Below are positions 36,932 to 47,031 of a stretch of DNA of 47,162 nt, one piece after another. The DNA comes from Deltaproteobacteria bacterium. Lineage in GTDB: Bacteria; Desulfobacterota; Desulfobulbia; Desulfobulbales; Desulfocapsaceae. Numbering within the stretch: position 1 is the stretch's first letter; each line of letters starts with the position of its first letter. A program made the position numbers and the translations under genes. Location: assembly GCA_024280265.1 (NCBI GenBank), contig JAJRQL010000109.1:1-47162 (forward strand), given 5' to 3'. Under the pieces are notes generated by a model, which was not told where the DNA came from, searched no databases, and was given only the letters and a program-made list of their open reading frames with translations.

Positions 36932-37468
36932 TTAACGACTTACTCGTACCCAGGAAGCCTGAGGGCCTTTATCGCCAAGGCTCTCACCATACATCACAGT
37001 ATCTCCCTCAGTGAGCGCATCTATGGAGACATCTTTAAGAGCATTCTCATGAAAATAGATCTCCCGGGCATCCTGGCTCACAATAAAACCATATGACTCA
37101 TAGGGAGACAACTTACGAATCACACCATACTGTGCACCTTCAGTAAATGAGAGATCGGCTCCTTTCTGGGCCTTGCGTTTCTTCCGTAAAATTTCCTTCA
37201 TCTGTAGAGATAACACGTCAAATGCTTCCACAAGCAGGGGACCGACATTCTCCCCTTTTCTTGCTACAACAACCGTATCATTGGGAACAGAGGCCACAAG
37301 TTTCAGCTCATACCCTCCCTCTTTGTGATGGGCCGTTGCCGCAATGGAGACACGGAGGTGGAGAACGAAATTAGCGAAATGTCGTACCAGCTTATCTTTT
37401 TCTTCATCTATCTTTTTCTGCCAGCCTTTTCGCAACTCAACATTCCGGGTTTCAACCTTTAAATCCAT
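36932..37468 (-). CDS. Ribosome hibernation factor (HPF/RaiA-like) fused to a cold-shock domain
   Basis: A 178-residue protein with two parts. Residues 1-100 match the HPF/RaiA fold (LKVETRNVELRKGWQKKI; VRHFANFVLHLRVSIAATA; ELKLVASVPNDTVVVARK; LLVEAFDVLSLQM). Residues about 112-178 form a cold-shock/S1-like domain with the RNA-binding signatures YGFIVSQ and IYFHENAL. HPF proteins occupy the ribosomal decoding centre in resting cells; the extra domain could bind rRNA or mRNA. GGAGGAAC precedes the ATG and a strong terminator follows, so this is a single-gene unit. The domain split is clear, the function is inferred. Confidence 0.88.
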   Translation of the reverse strand: MDLKVETRNVELRKGWQKKIDEEKDKLVRHFANFVLHLRVSIAATAHHKEGGYELKLVASVPNDTVVVARKGENVGPLLVEAFDVLSLQMKEILRKKRKAQKGADLSFTEGAQYGVIRKLSPYESYGFIVSQDAREIYFHENALKDVSIDALTEGDTVMYGESLGDKGPQASWVRVSR

Positions 37469-37763
37469 ACGGTTCCTCCATTAAGCTACAATGATGATCC
37501 AGATACAAACCATCATCACCAAACGCATCCGCAGACACGCTCCCTGACAAAACTCTGTCGTCCGTGCAATCAACAAAAACGAACTTCTGGCCAAGCATTG
37601 ATCACTGGACAGCAAAAGTATGTCTTGTCTTTTATTATATGTTTTATAGTAGGATAATCAAGATCTGTTCTGAATTTTCATTCAGCACTTCAATATCATT
37701 TCCCTTTTCCACTGCCATGCATTCTGTTATACTAATACCGTTGGTTCCTATAAATACGAACAG
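37469..37763. other. Intergenic region between HPF and hemH genes
   Basis: Divergent spacer with no supported gene. Runs of A/T such as TTTTATTATATGTTTTATAG may include promoter elements. It leads directly into a family A repeat. Confidence 0.35.
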
Positions 37764-37925
37764 ACTAACCCTGCAAATCGGAAAACTTTTTAGCGTCGCT
37801 GGACCCTTTCCTATACTCCCTTGAGGGGTAAAAGTGCCTTGGAGGTAGTCCTAAACTTCTGATTTAAAAAATCTTTCACAAAGTCTCGTGCCTCGCTTAC
37901 CTGTTTTTCATTACAGTCTTTATGG
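37764..37925. repeat. Dispersed repeat family A, copy upstream of and into hemH
   Basis: The longest match to 24320-24497. It starts CTAACCCTGCAAATCGGAAA and ends TTACAGTCTTTATGG, the last bases being the first hemH start codon. If the repeat inserted here, it brought in the present 5' end of hemH. Confidence 0.65.
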
Positions 37926-38914
37926 CGAAAGGTACTGATAACAGTAGTAACGTAACTGCAATGACAACAGAAGCAACAGGCGTAATACTCCTGAACATGG
38001 GCGGCCCCGAAAAACCTGCTGATGTACGCCCTTTCCTCTATAATCTCTTTTCTGATCGGGAGATTATTCGACTTGGTCCATTTTTTATGCAGAAGCCCCT
38101 TGCTTGGCTTATAGCCAGGAAAAGGGCACCCAAAAGCATAGAAACCTATAAAAAAATAGGCGGCGGCTCACCACTTACCACTATTACCATTGACCAGGCA
38201 CACGCTCTCGAGAAGGCACTCCGCCCCCATGGTGAATTCACTGTTGTCTGCGCCATGCGGTACTGGAAACCCGATACTGACAGCGCCCTGCAACAACTTG
38301 CTGACAGGGGTCTCAGGAACATTATTGCCCTGTCACTTTACCCTCACTTCTCCTGTGCAACCACCGGCTCCTCTATCCAGGAGCTCAAACGTGCCATCAG
38401 TAGGTCCAAACACGTTTTTTCCCTCTCCGTTATAGAATCCTGGCCAACCCAGCCGAACTACATTAAGACTGTAGCTGACAACATCATCGACTCAGTGAAG
38501 AAATTTTCACCTGACAAACCAGAAGTTGTTTACAGTGCCCACAGCCTTCCGGTCTCCTTCATCGAGGAGGGCGACCCCTATGTTGATAATATAAAGGCGA
38601 GTATTCAGCACATTGAAAAAATAACCTGCCTGCCAGGAAAGCTCTGTTTTCAAAGCAGATCAGGGCCCGTTGAATGGCTTTCTCCATCAACACCTGATAT
38701 GCTGAAATCCCTTGCCGAAAATGGTTGTAAAAATATCCTCATGGTCCCTATCAGCTTTGTCTCCGACCATGTTGAAACCCTTTATGAGATTGACATGCTC
38801 TACCGGAAACAGGCAGAGGATCTTGGTATACGCCTTCGATCCACAAAGTCCTTGAACTGCAACCCCCGATTCATCACCGGACTCAAAGAACTTATTCTGA
38901 GCTGTGCTGAATAA
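37922..38914 (+). CDS. hemH: Ferrochelatase
   Basis: A 330-residue protein of the HemH family, which inserts ferrous iron into porphyrin (protoporphyrin IX or coproporphyrin). TGVILLNMGGPEKPADVRPFL is the standard N-terminus (split here near residues 19-38). The catalytic regions are VVYSAHSLPVSFIEEGDPY (about 201-219, with the catalytic His) and LMVPISFVSDHVETLYEID, the conserved E/H block. Two start codons are possible: ATG 37922, inside repeat sequence, and ATG 37961; neither has a good ribosome site. The 3' end overlaps the J-domain gene by 11 bases. Confidence 0.93.
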   Translation: MAKGTDNSSNVTAMTTEATGVILLNMGGPEKPADVRPFLYNLFSDREIIRLGPFFMQKPLAWLIARKRAPKSIETYKKIGGGSPLTTITIDQAHALEKALRPHGEFTVVCAMRYWKPDTDSALQQLADRGLRNIIALSLYPHFSCATTGSSIQELKRAISRSKHVFSLSVIESWPTQPNYIKTVADNIIDSVKKFSPDKPEVVYSAHSLPVSFIEEGDPYVDNIKASIQHIEKITCLPGKLCFQSRSGPVEWLSPSTPDMLKSLAENGCKNILMVPISFVSDHVETLYEIDMLYRKQAEDLGIRLRSTKSLNCNPRFITGLKELILSCAE

Positions 38915-39968
38915 CAACCTGACACAACATGGTGCTCCCCTTCCCACCATCTATCTGTTCCGCACTGTGCTCAGTCGTCCGATACGATACTGCCTCCGCC
39001 TCACATTCTGGGATAACACCAAAAATGTTTTTCGAAGCAGAAAACTTACTGACCTTGGAACCGATCCGGGACAGCATCTTCACTATCCCAACGACACCTG
39101 CTTCCATTTAAACCCTGATCTTGTCCACAAGATTGCGCAGTTCTGTGGCCGCGACCTGGAAACAGAGCTTGAACACCTCCTGTGGCCCTTTGTTGACCCT
39201 GGAGTACAGCGGAAGATGGAACATTTTTTTCCGCGCTGCACCCACGCATCATTCCTGCCCCCCGGAACAAAACTGATCTCCCTTACTGGTCTGAAAGCCC
39301 ACTCTTTTGACAAAAGGCGGATCCACTTTCTTCGTTTCGGTTCCACCGATCAGGGCCGGGTATTCAAAATACCACCACGCCTTGAAGCAAAGCTACTCAA
39401 CAGATCACGAGATGAACTCGAACAGTACTTCCTTGGTGAAGAGTCGCGACTCAAGGAACATGAGTTGAAGTCTTACCTCTACGCATCCTTGAACCTGCAG
39501 AAGCATTTCACAGAGAGCTTTGCCAGAAGCGTTCCTCAGGCTCTACCACCAGAAAAAATTGACGAATTCTTTCTCAAAGAGATCTGTCTACTCAATGACA
39601 ACCGTAACTTCTGGCAGGACCGCTCTGACTATGACCGCCTCCCTGAATACCTGATTCGCTACATAATCCTCTTTTTTGACTCAAGATTTCCACGCCGTAA
39701 CAGCAGATTTCAGCAGGCGCAGGACTTCATAAATAAGCATCGACACTTTACTTGGTCCAAGGGAAATAGTCATGTGAGCAAAGATGAATTTGCCACAATC
39801 TTTGAAGAATCTGTTGAAACGTTGGGGAAAGCGGATAAGCAGGAAATAACCAGACTCTATCGCCAGAAGGCCAAGTCTATCCATCCGGACACGGGGGGTG
39901 ACCAGGAGGCATTTATACGTCTCACCGAAGCTTACGAAGCACTGCTGCGTCAGAAAGGGGATGTGTAG
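38904..39968 (+). CDS. Uncharacterised protein with C-terminal J domain
   Basis: A 354-residue protein starting at GTG 38904 within the end of hemH. Only the last 50 residues are recognisable: a J domain with RLYRQKAKSIHPDTGGD, including the HPD motif (327-329) and TEAYEALL. The N-terminal 280 residues are basic and aromatic-rich and match no family I know. RTVLSRPIRYCLRLTFWDN is near the start. J domains stimulate DnaK ATPase, so it probably directs DnaK to a specific client. Overlap with hemH suggests co-expression. Confidence 0.82.
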   Translation: MLNNNLTQHGAPLPTIYLFRTVLSRPIRYCLRLTFWDNTKNVFRSRKLTDLGTDPGQHLHYPNDTCFHLNPDLVHKIAQFCGRDLETELEHLLWPFVDPGVQRKMEHFFPRCTHASFLPPGTKLISLTGLKAHSFDKRRIHFLRFGSTDQGRVFKIPPRLEAKLLNRSRDELEQYFLGEESRLKEHELKSYLYASLNLQKHFTESFARSVPQALPPEKIDEFFLKEICLLNDNRNFWQDRSDYDRLPEYLIRYIILFFDSRFPRRNSRFQQAQDFINKHRHFTWSKGNSHVSKDEFATIFEESVETLGKADKQEITRLYRQKAKSIHPDTGGDQEAFIRLTEAYEALLRQKGDV

Positions 39969-40020
39969 TGCTTGCCGGAAAAACATTCCACAGCATACCA
40001 GGGCGGAACCAACTTCCCTG

Positions 40021-41151
40021 TCACTTCATCTTTTCTATATTCTGTCCTGTCTGAAATCGACGCATCCGCACATTCATCAAGATTCCGAGGGCAAAAAGGG
40101 TTGTCAACAGGGATGACCCTCCGTAACTGACCAGGGGAAGAGGTATCCCAACCACAGGAAGAAAACCGAGAATCATCAGAAGATTGATCACCGCCTGCCA
40201 GAAGATCAGCATCACTACTCCGAAAGAGAGAAATACACCAAATCTGTCACGGGCGGTCATTGCGACATAGAGCCCCCATATCAACATAAAAAAATAAACC
40301 CCTAAAAAGAAGATGCTACCGACAAACCCCCGCTCTTCCCCCCACACCGCAAAGGCAAAATCTGTATGGCGCTCTGGCAGAAAGTGAAGATGTCCCTGGG
40401 TTCCCTCAAGATATCCCTTGCCGCTGACCCCGCCACTGCCAACCGCGATTTTAGACTGTAGTATCTGATAGCCCTGCCCCATTGGATCTTTGGCAGGATT
40501 AAGCAGAGTCTCAATTCTACGTTTTTGATAATCCCGCAACAGATAAAACCAGGCAAAAACACCAGCAGCACTGCCAAGGATTATCCCCAGACCATATGTC
40601 TGCCAGCGAACCTTAGCAAAAATGGTCATGGACACAAAAATGATCCCGAGCATGAGTGCCGTACCAAGATCCGGTTGCTTTAAAATCAACAGGAATGGCA
40701 GCAGGGTCAGTAAAACCGGAGTAACCATAGCCTTCACCCCATACCCATCACTCTGCTCTTTACGGGAGTAATAACTGGAAAGTGTGACCACCAGCATCAA
40801 CTTAGCAAGCTCGGAAGGTTGTAGTTTAAAGAGCCCAAGATTGATCCAGCGTTGGGCACCACCAGCACTATTTCCAACAACCAGTACCAGCACCAGAAGG
40901 AAAATAATAAAAATATAAAAAGGATAATTCCAGAAGTACAGCACCTTATAATCAAAAAACAGAATGAACAGGATCCCCATCATCCCAAAAAGAAACAGAT
41001 AGCACTGTTTGAGAAATGGCGGAATTCCCCAGGGCGATGGCGGATAGGAGGCACTGTATAGATTCATCAGCGCCATACCGCTGACACAGAGCACTAAAGC
41101 CAGAAGTATCCAGTCAAAACTGTGAAGAAAACGTCTATCTATGCGCAACAT
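40021..41151 (-). CDS. rodA: Peptidoglycan glycosyltransferase RodA (SEDS family)
   Basis: A 376-residue integral membrane protein with about ten helices. SEDS landmarks include NSAGGAQRWINLGLFKLQPSE, KQPDLGTALM, GVSGKGYLEGTQGHLHFLPE and PLVSYGGSSLL. With PBP2 it polymerises and crosslinks peptidoglycan along the cell side wall. It is the last gene of the mre cluster, 24 bases after mrdA. Confidence 0.95.
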   Translation of the reverse strand: MLRIDRRFLHSFDWILLALVLCVSGMALMNLYSASYPPSPWGIPPFLKQCYLFLFGMMGILFILFFDYKVLYFWNYPFYIFIIFLLVLVLVVGNSAGGAQRWINLGLFKLQPSELAKLMLVVTLSSYYSRKEQSDGYGVKAMVTPVLLTLLPFLLILKQPDLGTALMLGIIFVSMTIFAKVRWQTYGLGIILGSAAGVFAWFYLLRDYQKRRIETLLNPAKDPMGQGYQILQSKIAVGSGGVSGKGYLEGTQGHLHFLPERHTDFAFAVWGEERGFVGSIFFLGVYFFMLIWGLYVAMTARDRFGVFLSFGVVMLIFWQAVINLLMILGFLPVVGIPLPLVSYGGSSLLTTLFALGILMNVRMRRFQTGQNIEKMK

Positions 41152-41175
41152 TGGCGTCCCGTAACTCTTATCATA

Positions 41176-43101
41176 TTATCTCTCCTGCCCAGCAGCTTCA
41201 ATCCTGGAATCTTCCTCAGTTGCTGCCTTCTGCAGACGATCGGCAAAGTAATTTTCAAGCAGGGCCTTGGCAATAGGACCTGCTCCTGAACCACCATGCA
41301 GACCATGTTCAACCAGTACCGTAACTGCAATCTCAGGGTCATCAGCCGGAGCATAACAGGTAAACCAAGCGTGATCCCTGTATTTATATGGAATATCTTC
41401 CTCTTTAAGATGTTTATACTGTTTCAGGCGAACCACTTGTGCTGTGCCTGTCTTTCCAGCTATGGTGATCCCATCTATCCTAATATTCCTGGCAGTACCA
41501 CGCCGCCCCTCAACAACCTCTTCCATTCCTTCTCTAATCTGCTGCAGTAACGCTTTATCACCCTTTAACTCACTCACCACCACCGGCTTTAACTGTTCCA
41601 AAACTTTCCCATCAGGATCAGTTACCTTTTCAATGATCTGGGGAAACAACTGTTTACCACCATTGGCAATAGTAGCTGTCATCAGACAAATCTGCAGGGG
41701 GGTCACCAGGTTGAACCCCTGACCTATTGCGACTGAAAGGGTTTCACCCTCCTGCCACTTTTGGCCACGCCTTTTCTTTTTCCATGCCTTGGTCGGTGTC
41801 AGCCCGCTTTTCTCATGCTCCATCTCAATACCGGACTTGTGGCCCAATCCAAATTTATTTGCCATTTCAGCAAGTCTGTCAACTCCGATTCGCAGGCCAA
41901 CCTGATAGAAATAGACATCACAAGACTCAGATATAGCTCGTTTCAGGTTTACTGCGCCGTGCCCAGAGCGCTTCCAGCAGTGGTAACGACGCTTCCCAAA
42001 TTTAAAATGGCCCGGGCAGTAAAAAACAGTATCAGCATCGATGACACCGGCAGTGAGCCCTGCCATCGCTGTTATCATTTTGTAGGTTGACGCCGGTGGG
42101 TACATTGCCTGAACAACCTTATTAATAAGAGGGTGTTTAGGATTTTCCAGTAGAGCGTTCCAGTTTTTGTGAGAAATCCCTCCCACAAATTGATTCAGTG
42201 GCAGGACAGGACTTGAAGCCAGTACCAGCATTCGACCAGTTTTTACCTCCATAGCCACCACAGCACCTGCCTTGTCTCCAGAAGCCATTAAGTCTTCAGC
42301 TACTTTCTGAAGCTCAGCATCTATGGTCAACTGGATATCGTTACCAGGAAGAGGCTCAACACTCTTCAACAACTGTTGTTCGAATCCTTTGGCATTCACC
42401 TCGGAAGAACTACTCCCCTTTTCACCACGTAGATCTTTCTCACGCAAACGCTCCAGCCCCATTTTCCCTACAAGATCCCCACCCGCATAGATATCACTGT
42501 TGCGCGCAGCAAGCTCCTTTTTGGAAATCTCCCCCAGATAACCTATTGCGTGGGCGGCCAGGTTTCCATAGTGGTAGACTCTGACAGGAACTGTTTCAAT
42601 ACGGATCCCGGGAAACTCCTGATTATGATTCTCCACATAGGCAAGGGTTTCCCAGTCAACATCCTCAAGAAGTCGTATGGGAATATGTCGCGGTTTTGAT
42701 GAAGCATCACGAATTTTATCCCACAAAACAGAAATGTCGAGATCAAGGGACAATGCCAGTTTCTTCAATAGCTTATCGACATCATTTGAATCTTCACGGA
42801 CCAACACAACATTAAAAGACGGACGGTTTGTAACCAGCTCCCTGCCCTTGGCGTCCAGAATGTTGCCACGAGGAGCGGCAATGGCACGCATTCGTACACG
42901 ATTATTATCTGCTCGATGCCTGTATTCCTCACCCATATGGAGCTGAAGAAACCAGAGCCTCCCAAAAATAATGGTCACAAAGAAGATGATCACAAGAGCT
43001 GCAAAAGTAATACGCCGCTTCAGATGATCAAGATCTGCATCATCATGTTCACTCAGTTCTTCAAGATTTTTATATCCGGACCACTTCATCTTTTCACTCA
43101 C
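41176..43101 (-). CDS. mrdA: Penicillin-binding protein 2, elongation transpeptidase
   Basis: A 641-residue class B PBP. One transmembrane helix (about 31-48) is followed by the pedestal region with RGNILDAKGRELVTNRPSFN and the transpeptidase domain. The catalytic motifs are STYK (338-341), SCD (393-395) and KTG (550-552). GTG 43101 overlaps the mreD stop; ATG 43089 is an alternative. It works with RodA, MreC and MreB in lateral wall synthesis. Confidence 0.95.
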   Translation of the reverse strand: MSEKMKWSGYKNLEELSEHDDADLDHLKRRITFAALVIIFFVTIIFGRLWFLQLHMGEEYRHRADNNRVRMRAIAAPRGNILDAKGRELVTNRPSFNVVLVREDSNDVDKLLKKLALSLDLDISVLWDKIRDASSKPRHIPIRLLEDVDWETLAYVENHNQEFPGIRIETVPVRVYHYGNLAAHAIGYLGEISKKELAARNSDIYAGGDLVGKMGLERLREKDLRGEKGSSSSEVNAKGFEQQLLKSVEPLPGNDIQLTIDAELQKVAEDLMASGDKAGAVVAMEVKTGRMLVLASSPVLPLNQFVGGISHKNWNALLENPKHPLINKVVQAMYPPASTYKMITAMAGLTAGVIDADTVFYCPGHFKFGKRRYHCWKRSGHGAVNLKRAISESCDVYFYQVGLRIGVDRLAEMANKFGLGHKSGIEMEHEKSGLTPTKAWKKKRRGQKWQEGETLSVAIGQGFNLVTPLQICLMTATIANGGKQLFPQIIEKVTDPDGKVLEQLKPVVVSELKGDKALLQQIREGMEEVVEGRRGTARNIRIDGITIAGKTGTAQVVRLKQYKHLKEEDIPYKYRDHAWFTCYAPADDPEIAVTVLVEHGLHGGSGAGPIAKALLENYFADRLQKAATEEDSRIEAAGQER

Positions 43102-43631
43102 CGAAACCGGTTGCCACCACTGCGCCTCAACCTCCTGGAAGCCAGTCGCCGGGTAGTCATTTTCTCATACATCCAATTAAAAAAGACAAAGCAGGGAATG
43201 GAAGCCACAAGGAGAATCAATGTCTCCTGCACTATCCTCGACCAAGACCAGGAAGGAAGCGTACCTGGCTGGGTTATCGAAAAAAACAGATAGAAAAGAC
43301 ACTGCACAATAAAATAACTCACACCAACCAATGGAATTTGAAATACATTCTCTCTCACAGCACTATTCTGACTTAGAAATTTCACAATGGAAAAAACCGT
43401 CAGCACTAGAAGAAGGTAGGTTCCAGGAAACACGCCAGAGGTAACATCCATGAGCCACCCTAGAAGAAAAGCCAAAAGCAGGCCTGGAAGCCAGCTGAAC
43501 TTATAACCTGAGAAGACGACCAGAATGAAACAGAGATCAGGCCTGCCGAGCCAGTGAGGAAAATAGTGAAAGAAAGTCGTCTGAATCGCAATCAAAACAA
43601 AACCAAGGAGAAAAAAGCTCAGTACAACCAT
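43098..43631 (-). CDS. mreD: Rod shape-determining membrane protein MreD
   Basis: A 177-residue protein with five or six hydrophobic segments and the family signature around GRPDLCFILVVFSGYKFSW and GWLMDVTSGVFPGTYLLL. It lies two bases after mreC and overlaps mrdA by three. It links MreC to the rest of the elongasome in the inner membrane. Confidence 0.9.
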   Translation of the reverse strand: MVVLSFFLLGFVLIAIQTTFFHYFPHWLGRPDLCFILVVFSGYKFSWLPGLLLAFLLGWLMDVTSGVFPGTYLLLVLTVFSIVKFLSQNSAVRENVFQIPLVGVSYFIVQCLFYLFFSITQPGTLPSWSWSRIVQETLILLVASIPCFVFFNWMYEKMTTRRLASRRLRRSGGNRFR

Positions 43632-43633
43632 TC

Positions 43634-44542
43634 TTACTCTCCGGCGGAAGAAGACGTCCGGCTCAATTCGTCAATCACCAGTTGTTCTTCTGAGAGGTTG
43701 ATAAAAAGAAACTCCAACCGCCCAAAGTCTACGGCTGGGTCAACCTCTATCTCCAGAAACATTCCACGTCGCTTGGAACGTACCTTTGAAACAGTTCCAA
43801 GGGTTATCCCCTGCGGAAAAACACCGCCGATCCCTGCGGTCACGACAACATCCCCTTCCTGAACGTCAGCATTTTTCAACACATACTGCAGGATATAGCC
43901 CTGCCTGTCAGCACCTTTAAGTATACCGCGAACCCTACTCTTCTGAACAATAGCATCGATGGCACTGGACGGTGCGTTGGCAAGGAGAATCTTAGAATAA
44001 TTATCTGACACCTGGACGACCTGCCCGACAACACCTCGAGAGTTTCTGGCAACCATCCCTGTAACAACGCCATCATTCTCGCCACGATCTACAATGAGTA
44101 TCTTAAACCAGAAGGAGGGGTCTTTGCCAACAACCCGTGCCATAAGAGAAGGAAATGTTTCTTTCTTTTTAAACGCCAGTTCCGCTTCAAGAAAACGATT
44201 CCGGGAATAGGCCTCACGGTACTCGTCAAGCTTGGCATGATATGTATCCAGCTCTTGACGCAGCTGACCAATCTCCTCCTGGAGATTCCAGAGAGTGATA
44301 TACTCATCTTTCAAGCGGATGGTATTAGTGGAGATACGAGCAAAGACCGCCTGAATTGGCCCAAGAGCCTCCAGGGTCATCTGATGGAAAACTCCAAAAC
44401 GACTGCCAGAAGTCGAGCTCAGCAGAACCAGAAGAAGCAGCACAAAAAGAAAGATGAGCAGAAAAAGACGAGTAAACCGGATACGTGCAACCTTTTTCCT
44501 GTCATTGTTTTTTGGTCTCAACATTCTACTCTCGACAATCAC
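43634..44542 (-). CDS. mreC: Rod shape-determining protein MreC
   Basis: A 302-residue protein with a cytoplasmic basic N-terminus, one transmembrane helix (about 28-45), a coiled coil (about 75-120) and the beta-barrel MreC domain. VVGKDPSFWFKILIVDRGEN, GMVARNSRGVVGQVVQV and VTAGIGGVFPQGITLGTV are typical. The GTG at 44542 or ATG at 44524 could be the start. MreC activates PBP2-RodA from the periplasm. Confidence 0.93.
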   Translation of the reverse strand: MIVESRMLRPKNNDRKKVARIRFTRLFLLIFLFVLLLLVLLSSTSGSRFGVFHQMTLEALGPIQAVFARISTNTIRLKDEYITLWNLQEEIGQLRQELDTYHAKLDEYREAYSRNRFLEAELAFKKKETFPSLMARVVGKDPSFWFKILIVDRGENDGVVTGMVARNSRGVVGQVVQVSDNYSKILLANAPSSAIDAIVQKSRVRGILKGADRQGYILQYVLKNADVQEGDVVVTAGIGGVFPQGITLGTVSKVRSKRRGMFLEIEVDPAVDFGRLEFLFINLSEEQLVIDELSRTSSSAGE

Positions 44543-44730
44543 CCATCCCCTGCCGCTCTACAAGGTATCTTGAAAAATTAAAGTTTTTGTTTAAAATCAA
44601 GGCATGAAAAAAATAAGCACGGGCATATAAATAATATTCTGAGCATTATTTTTTGAACATAACAGAGGTCAGGCAAAAAGATAATTTTGCAAGGTAGCCT
44701 GTAATAAGCAACTCCAGCACTGTACTATCT
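44543..44730. other. Spacer between mreB and mreC upstream of a repeat
   Basis: No gene-like frame. It may carry a promoter for mreC-rodA, since a mobile-looking repeat separates these genes from mreB. Confidence 0.35.
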
Positions 44731-44872
44731 AGTGCCTGTCCAGGAATGGCCTCCTTCCCTAACTTTTCGTTGCTTTAAAAATTCTGTGCTCGAAATATCA
44801 GACATATGCCTGCGGTAAAATTTCTTCTGCGCCCCGATTTAGAAGAAAAAATCTCATTTCTGGACGGACACT
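44731..44872. repeat. MITE-like repeat family B, copy 2
   Basis: 142 bp from AGTGCCTGTCCAGGAATG to CATTTCTGGACGGACACT, with imperfect terminal inverted repeats. It is flanked on both sides by ATCT (44727-44730 and 44873-44876), a likely 4-bp target duplication. It matches copy 1 at 22403-22585 along most of its length. It sits between mreB and mreC, usually adjacent genes. Confidence 0.8.
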
Positions 44873-44894
44873 ATCTGATAAAGACGCAACTTCT

Positions 44895-46217
<1,323 letters not shown>

Positions 46218-46293
46218 GGGGCTGTAGCTCAGCTGGGAGAGCGCATGACTGGCAGTCATGAGGTCAGGGGTTCGATCCCCCTCAGCTCCACCA
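46218..46293 (+). tRNA. tRNA-Ala, anticodon GGC
   Basis: A 76-nt cloverleaf: acceptor GGGGCTG with CAGCTCC, D stem GCTC/GAGC, anticodon stem CATGA/TCATG around CTGGCAG (anticodon GGC), T stem AGGGG/CCCCT with loop TTCGATC, and an encoded CCA end. It reads GCC (and GCU) alanine codons. Confidence 0.97.
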
Positions 46294-46298
46294 AATAC

Positions 46299-46337
46299 AA
46301 CAAGGAATTAAGGCAACCTTCCTTAATTCCTTGTTTT
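46299..46337 (+). terminator. Intrinsic terminator after tRNA-Ala
   Basis: AACAAGGAATTAAGG (46299-46313) and CCTTAATTCCTTGTT (46321-46335) form a perfect 15-bp stem with a 7-base loop, followed by TTGTTT. Confidence 0.9.
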
Positions 46338-46340
46338 GTT

Positions 46341-47030
46341 TCAACTCACTTCCAGTTCTGAAGCGAATCGACATAAAAAATTGCTGCCTTTTTCTCCCCC
46401 CTGCAAGCTCAAGTTCTCCTCCGAAACCGCCTTTTTTTTACTCGCTGGAAGATGAATAGTCAACTGCAGAGATGAATCACGCTCAAGCCTGCCGCTACAC
46501 TTCAGGCTCATCGGCTCATACATTCATACTGACATCCCGGCTCATCACTACGCTTTTAACACCCCCCCTGAAGCAGCTCCACAGATACCTTTATCCTGCT
46601 TTCAATTCCTGGTGCCATTCGATTCTCATTTTTATTTCGAGCCACTGCACTTTCAGGGTCTGTCACAAAACCACTTAAGGCACCATTCAATTTTTCATGG
46701 AGTTAGATCAACTGCGCTGCCTGCTAACCATTATACTCTGCTATCCGCCCAGTACTCTCTGTTGCATTGAGCACTCCCTCCCTCATGGCCTCAAAGACCC
46801 GCACCGTCACCTCAGATTGTTCCTGGGAGCGACTCACCTTTCAACCACCTGTGACGTCAACTGGGTTATGAGACTGGCAATCTCAGTTATTGAATCAGCT
46901 GTCTGTCTGGCAAGCTCTTTAATCTCATTTGCCACAACAGCGAAACCCTTTCCTGCCTCGATGGTGGCATTCAAAGCCAGAAAGTTGGTCTGATCTGCTA
47001 TGTTTTCAATTGATTCTATTATTTTCCGAT
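46341..47030 (-). pseudogene. Decayed methyl-accepting chemotaxis protein gene
   Basis: Near 46860-47025 the minus strand reads [20 protein letters not shown], then [20 protein letters not shown], the chemoreceptor tip. A six-residue piece (ARAGEA or similar) expected after ATIEA is missing. A stop follows soon after SQVVER, and later similarity jumps frame with further stops (about 46680-46850). The terminal part (46341-46523) has one open frame, LQLTIHLPASKKKAVSEEN followed by LSLQGGEKGSNFLCRFASEL, that faintly resembles a PilZ domain. The N-terminal sensor is absent: the gene is cut by foreign sequence at about 47032. Confidence 0.8.
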
Positions 47031-47031
47031 T

